A stretch of DNA of 44,018 nucleotides from DATJPD01 sp036394195 (lineage in GTDB: Bacteria; Pseudomonadota; Alphaproteobacteria; CACIAM-22H2), in NCBI GenBank assembly GCA_036394195.1, contig DASWFO010000196.1, positions 1-44,018 of the forward strand, given 5' to 3'. Below, piece by piece: positions 40,925-44,018 of this stretch. Within the stretch, counting starts at the first letter, position 1. The number at the start of each line of letters is the position of its first letter. Made by a program: the position numbers and the translations under genes. The notes below the pieces were generated by a model that had not been told where the DNA came from, made no database searches, and saw only the letters and a list, made by a program, of their open reading frames with translations.

Positions 40925-42145
40925 ATGATGAATTACGAGCGCTGCTTCGCCGATGCCCTTGCCGGTCTCAAGGCCGAGGGCCGCTATCGCGTCTTCGCCG
41001 ACCTCGAGCGCCGGGCCGGCCGTTTCCCGCAGGCGACCTACCGCGACGCCCAGGGCCAGGCCGGCGAAGTCACCGTGTGGTGCAGCAACGACTATCTCGG
41101 CATGGGCCAGCACCCGGTCGTGCTGGCGGCGATGGAGCGGGCGCTGCGCGAATGCGGCGCCGGCGCCGGCGGGACGCGGAACATCGCCGGCACCAACCAT
41201 TATCACGTGCTGCTGGAACAGGAGCTCGCCGACCTTCACGGCAAGGAGGCCGGCCTCCTGTTCGTCTCGGGCTACGCCTCGAACGAGGCCAGCCTCAGCA
41301 CGCTCGCCCGCCTCCTGCCCAACTGCATCTTCTTCTCGGATGCGCTCAACCACGCCTCGATGATCGAGGGCATCCGCCACAGCGGCGCCGAAAAGCAGAT
41401 CTTCAAGCATAACGACCCGGCCGATCTGGAGCGCCGCCTGCGCACCGTCGATCCCGGCCGGCCGAAGATCATCGCGTTCGAATCCGTCTACTCGATGGAC
41501 GGCGACGTGGCACCCCTCGCGGCGTATTGCGAGCTGGCGAAGCGCTACGGCGCACTGACCTATCTCGATGAGGTTCACGCTGTCGGCATGTACGGCACGC
41601 GCGGCGGCGGCATTTCCGAGCGGGATGGCATCGCCAACCAGATCGACGTGATCGAAGGCACGCTGGCCAAGGCGTTTGGCTGCGTGGGCGGATACATCAC
41701 GGGATCGGTCACCCTGGTGGATGCGGTGCGCAGCTTCGCCCCGGGGTTTATTTTTACGACGGCCGTCGCCCCCGTGATCGCCGCCGGAGCGCTCGCCGCG
41801 ATCCGGCACCTGAAGGCGAGCCCGGCCGAGCGCGAGCGCCATCAGGAACGGGCGGCCCGGCTGAAACGCCTGCTCGCCGAGGCCGGCCTGCCGGTGATGC
41901 CGTCGCAAAGCCATATCGTGCCGGTCTTCGTGGGCGATGCGCAGCTGTGCAAGCAGGCGTCCGACGAGCTGCTGCTGCGTCATCGCGTGTATGTCCAGCC
42001 GATCAATTATCCGACGGTGCCGCGCGGCCAGGAGCGGTTGCGGCTGACCCCGACGCCGCTGCACGACGACGCGGCGATGGACCACCTCGTCGCCGCCTTC
42101 CAGGACGTCTGGAAACGTCTGGGACTCGGCCGTCAGGCGGCTTAG
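40925..42145 (+). CDS. hemA: 5-aminolevulinate synthase
   Basis: PLP enzyme that condenses glycine with succinyl-CoA, the first step of haem synthesis by the C4 pathway used by alphaproteobacteria. About 406 residues. Family blocks: MNYERCFADALAGLKAEGRYRVF, CSNDYLGMGQHP, GAGAGGTRNIAGTNHYH, DEVHAVGMYG and the Schiff-base lysine near residue 249 in EGTLAKAFGCVGGY. Two ATGs stand side by side at 40925 and 40928; a TTG at 40907 is also open but less likely. No strong ribosome binding site. Nearly all conserved features are present, so the call is secure. Confidence 0.97.
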   Translation: MMNYERCFADALAGLKAEGRYRVFADLERRAGRFPQATYRDAQGQAGEVTVWCSNDYLGMGQHPVVLAAMERALRECGAGAGGTRNIAGTNHYHVLLEQELADLHGKEAGLLFVSGYASNEASLSTLARLLPNCIFFSDALNHASMIEGIRHSGAEKQIFKHNDPADLERRLRTVDPGRPKIIAFESVYSMDGDVAPLAAYCELAKRYGALTYLDEVHAVGMYGTRGGGISERDGIANQIDVIEGTLAKAFGCVGGYITGSVTLVDAVRSFAPGFIFTTAVAPVIAAGALAAIRHLKASPAERERHQERAARLKRLLAEAGLPVMPSQSHIVPVFVGDAQLCKQASDELLLRHRVYVQPINYPTVPRGQERLRLTPTPLHDDAAMDHLVAAFQDVWKRLGLGRQAA

Positions 42146-42191
42146 CGGGAATCCTCTTACCCCGGCAAGCCAGCCCGCCTATGTTTAGGCG

Positions 42192-42752
42192 ATGCCGAAA
42201 TTCCGCGATCATTCGCTGATCCCGACCGAAGCCGTTCGGCTGGCCGCCCTGGCGCTGCTCGCCGAGGGGCCGCGGCGCTATGGCGAGCTGGCGGTCGAGG
42301 TTCGGCACTTCACCAGCCGCATGCTGGGACCGAGCCTCGACGTGCTGGGCACCTCGATCGAGCTGCTGCGCCATGAAGGCCTGATCGAGCCGGTCGGCCG
42401 CCGCGCCGGCCCGAGCCAGAGCCTCAGCGCCGACACGACCGTTCAGATCACCGACGCCGGACGCGCGGCCCTCAAGGAGCTGCTGACCAGCCGCGTCCGC
42501 GCCCCCATGACCGACCTGTCGCGCATGGTGGTGGCGCTGAAACTGCGGTTCCTGCAGCTGCTCGACCGCGACGAGCAGAAGGCGCAATTCGAAATGTTGA
42601 TCGAGCTCGCCGCCGCCGAGCTGGCGCGGCTCGGAGATCTGCGCACGCAGGGGGCCAGACCCGACGATGCGCTGGGTGAGTGGCTCGATCAGGAGATCGC
42701 GCAGACCGAGCAGCGCCGGGCCTGGTACCAGCGGCGGCTCACTGCATTGTGA
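42192..42752 (+). CDS. PadR-like winged-helix transcription regulator
   Basis: Putative DNA-binding regulator of 186 residues. The N-terminal part is a winged helix (AVRLAALALLAEGPRRYGELAVEVRHF, then LGTSIELLRHEGLIEPVG and a wing ending VQITDAGRAALKELL), as in PadR/MarR-like proteins. The C-terminal part is helical and probably dimerises (DEQKAQFEMLIELAAAEL). ATG 42192 starts 46 bp after hemA. Its stop is 14 bp before bolA. Targets and ligand unknown. Confidence 0.72.
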   Translation: MPKFRDHSLIPTEAVRLAALALLAEGPRRYGELAVEVRHFTSRMLGPSLDVLGTSIELLRHEGLIEPVGRRAGPSQSLSADTTVQITDAGRAALKELLTSRVRAPMTDLSRMVVALKLRFLQLLDRDEQKAQFEMLIELAAAELARLGDLRTQGARPDDALGEWLDQEIAQTEQRRAWYQRRLTAL

Positions 42753-42765
42753 TGGAGGCCCACCC

Positions 42766-43077
42766 GTGCTCGTCGCCGACAACATCCGCCGCAAGCTCAC
42801 CGAGACGTTCGCACCGACGCGGCTCGATATAAACGATGACTCGCACCGCCACGCGGGTCATGCCGGTGCGCGCGAAGGTGGCGAGACGCATTTTTCGGTT
42901 GAGATCGTGTCTGCGGCCTTCGCCGGAAAATCGCGGGTTGAACGCCAGCGCCTGGTCTATGCGGCACTGGCGGCGGAGCTTCAGGATCGGGTTCATGCGC
43001 TGGCCCTGCGCACTCTGGCGCCTGGCGAAGACGTGCAACCAAAGGCGGCCCCGCAACCGGTTGATCGGGGCCGTTAA
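42766..43077 (+). CDS. bolA: BolA-family protein
   Basis: Small protein of 103 residues that normally partners a monothiol glutaredoxin in iron-sulfur handling, or acts in stress morphology. The family core is clear: LVADNIRRKLTETFAPTRLDINDDSHRHAGH (with the conserved DDSHRHAGH), THFSVEIVSAAFAGKS, ERQRLVYAAL and VHALALRTLAPGE. The GTG at 42766 has a GGAGG site with good spacing; the open frame before it lies inside the PadR-like gene and is ignored. The C-terminal tail beyond LAPGE is not conserved. Confidence 0.93.
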   Translation: MLVADNIRRKLTETFAPTRLDINDDSHRHAGHAGAREGGETHFSVEIVSAAFAGKSRVERQRLVYAALAAELQDRVHALALRTLAPGEDVQPKAAPQPVDRGR

Positions 43078-43132
43078 CCAAGCAAACCACGGTAATCACT
43101 TAAATTTTTAGTCACAATTTATGCGTGTGACG

Positions 43133-43162
43133 TTGACAAAATAACGTCGCCATGATTGTAAT
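43133..43162 (+). promoter_or_regulatory. Consensus sigma-70 promoter before the ribbon-helix-helix gene
   Basis: TTGACA at 43133-43138 is a perfect -35 box. TGTAAT at 43157-43162 is a 5/6 -10 box with an 18-bp spacer. Transcription would begin at about 43169, on or next to the ATG of the downstream gene, so the message would have almost no leader. The surrounding 43085-43170 is strikingly A/T-rich for this window. Confidence 0.65.
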
Positions 43163-43168
43163 TTTGAT

Positions 43169-43426
43169 ATGGGGAGCAACGCGCCACGCAGCGTGCGGAT
43201 CAGCGGACGCCGGACCAGCATGCGGCTGGAAAGCCAGTTCTGGGAGGCGTTGCGCGACGTCGCCGCGCGCGAGCGCAGCGACATCGGCGAGATCTGCACC
43301 AGGATCGCCAAACGCGCCCGCAACACCAATTTGAGCTCGGCCGTCCGCGTCGCCATGATGGCGTATTACCGCGAACTCGCCGTCGGCCGCGAGCCGATAA
43401 AGTCGTTCGAGGCGGTCGGCGACTAG
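43169..43426 (+). CDS. Ribbon-helix-helix domain protein (RHH_4 type)
   Basis: Small putative DNA-binding protein of 85 residues. The region SVRISGRRTSMRLESQFWEALRDVAARE matches the RHH_4 group common in alphaproteobacteria: an N-terminal strand followed by two helices, and a SSAVRVAMMAYYRELA tail. ATG 43169 has no ribosome binding site and coincides with the predicted transcription start, so a leaderless start is likely. The next ATG (43220) would delete the conserved strand. It ends 1 bp before the convergent DUF2889 gene. Function unknown. Confidence 0.85.
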   Translation: MGSNAPRSVRISGRRTSMRLESQFWEALRDVAARERSDIGEICTRIAKRARNTNLSSAVRVAMMAYYRELAVGREPIKSFEAVGD

Positions 43427-43427
43427 T

Positions 43428-44015
43428 CTAGGACGAGGCCGGCTCGCCGCCCGCTCCCGCGGCGTCTTTCGATCCCGTATAGAAGGTCGGCCAGCGGCGC
43501 TGCACGACTTCGCCGTCGCTGCGGTAGGCATGACAACTGCCGATGATCGACGGTCGCTTGTCGCTCGGCATCTGGTCGAGCCGCTTCTGCCGGAGTGCCA
43601 CCAGGGTCTGGAACACGACGGTCGCCACCGGCCCCAACAGTTCGACGAGATGCGTGCAGCCGTTCACCCCGCCCAGTAGCTCGCGCACCTTCATGGTCCA
43701 GCCGGGAGCGATGCGCAGGCCCTTGAGGACCGAGAATTTAGGGGTGATGTCCGGGCAGACGCGGTAGGGACCGGCGTCGGTTACCGCCTCCACATCCCGG
43801 ACCCACATGTCGTCATCGACGGTGAGCCGCACCCACATCTCGTGCAGCGGCTCGCCGGCGAGGATTTCGCCGCGGTCATGATTGGGAAAGCTGTAGGTCT
43901 TGGTGTCGACGATATGCCCCTCTATGTCCCACAGGCCATCGGCGCGGCGGTAGCCGCGGCAATCGATCTGGCGGCGATGGAGCGGCTCGCGGGCGACCGG
44001 TGGCGATAACGGCAT
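43428..44015 (-). CDS. DUF2889-domain protein
   Basis: Conserved protein of unknown function, 195 residues. The opening MPLSPPVAREPLHRRQIDCRGYRRADGLWDIEGH, the THLVELLGPVATVVFQT helix and the CHAYRSDG and RRWPTFYTG blocks match what I know of DUF2889 proteins. No signal peptide or membrane segment. The ATG at 44015 is three bases from the window end, so the ribosome binding site is not visible, but the conserved start suggests the gene is complete. Convergent with the ribbon-helix-helix gene. Confidence 0.85.
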   Translation of the reverse strand: MPLSPPVAREPLHRRQIDCRGYRRADGLWDIEGHIVDTKTYSFPNHDRGEILAGEPLHEMWVRLTVDDDMWVRDVEAVTDAGPYRVCPDITPKFSVLKGLRIAPGWTMKVRELLGGVNGCTHLVELLGPVATVVFQTLVALRQKRLDQMPSDKRPSIIGSCHAYRSDGEVVQRRWPTFYTGSKDAAGAGGEPASS

Positions 44016-44018
44016 GAA

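Overview
The window looks like chromosomal DNA of a high-G+C alphaproteobacterium. The grounds are the overall base composition, a C4-pathway 5-aminolevulinate synthase (hemA), a ribbon-helix-helix protein and a DUF2889 protein of the kinds common in that class, a BolA protein, a full TctCBA tripartite tricarboxylate transporter, and many uptake and carboxylic/sugar-acid catabolism genes. I cannot fix order or genus from the sequence. No rRNA, tRNA, CRISPR array, insertion sequence or phage gene was recognised. Genes are tightly packed, with many 1-4 bp start/stop overlaps, and no gene-free stretch exceeds 300 bp.

Layout. (1) 1-6.0 kb, minus strand: a sugar-acid type operon with an IlvD-family dehydratase close to L-arabinonate dehydratase, a PLP aminotransferase, a D-2-hydroxyacid dehydrogenase, a UgpC/MalK-type ATPase and a sugar ABC permease cut by the window edge. 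A Sel1/SPOR secreted protein (6.2-6.8 kb) and a GH88-like hydrolase (7.0-8.0 kb) follow. (2) 8.03-8.69 kb: a two-gene, lower-G+C module that resembles a Tse2-type ADP-ribosyltransferase toxin plus a small helical partner; this is the most interesting locus. (3) 8.9-13.3 kb: an orphan Tat-exported peptide-type binding protein, YajQ, a ThDP enzyme and a PaaI-type thioesterase. (4) 13.5-21.8 kb: a divergent regulon. On the minus strand, class V aminotransferase-tctC-tctB-tctA; on the plus strand, a GntR/FCD regulator and a 1002-residue FAD/Fe-S 2-hydroxyacid dehydrogenase. A palindromic operator candidate lies between them. (5) 21.8-29.5 kb, plus strand: MBL hydrolase and TDT transporter (overlapping), a branched-chain-type ABC transporter with a fused permease-ATPase, pyrE, a hydroxypyruvate-isomerase-like protein and a cupin. 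(6) 29.5-33.4 kb: a second peptide-type ABC system (binding protein and two permeases, no ATPase) with intergenic repeats built into or beside it. (7) 33.4-38.1 kb: ribokinase with an uncharacterised membrane protein, universal stress protein, ManC/AlgA, and an AAC(6')-like acetyltransferase. (8) 38.2-40.9 kb: a class III aminotransferase followed by gene debris: a lipoprotein, the C-terminal stub of a 2OG-Fe(II) oxygenase, and a duplicated tail of the aminotransferase. (9) 40.9-44.0 kb: hemA, a PadR-like regulator, bolA, a probably leaderless ribbon-helix-helix gene and a DUF2889 gene.

How the genes may work together: the first operon could import and dehydrate sugar acids, possibly released from uronide-containing oligosaccharides by the GH88-like enzyme. 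The GntR regulon could import a carboxylic acid through TctCBA, oxidise a 2-hydroxyacid with the FAD/Fe-S enzyme, and transaminate the resulting 2-oxoacid (for example glyoxylate). These substrate statements are inference from gene content only.
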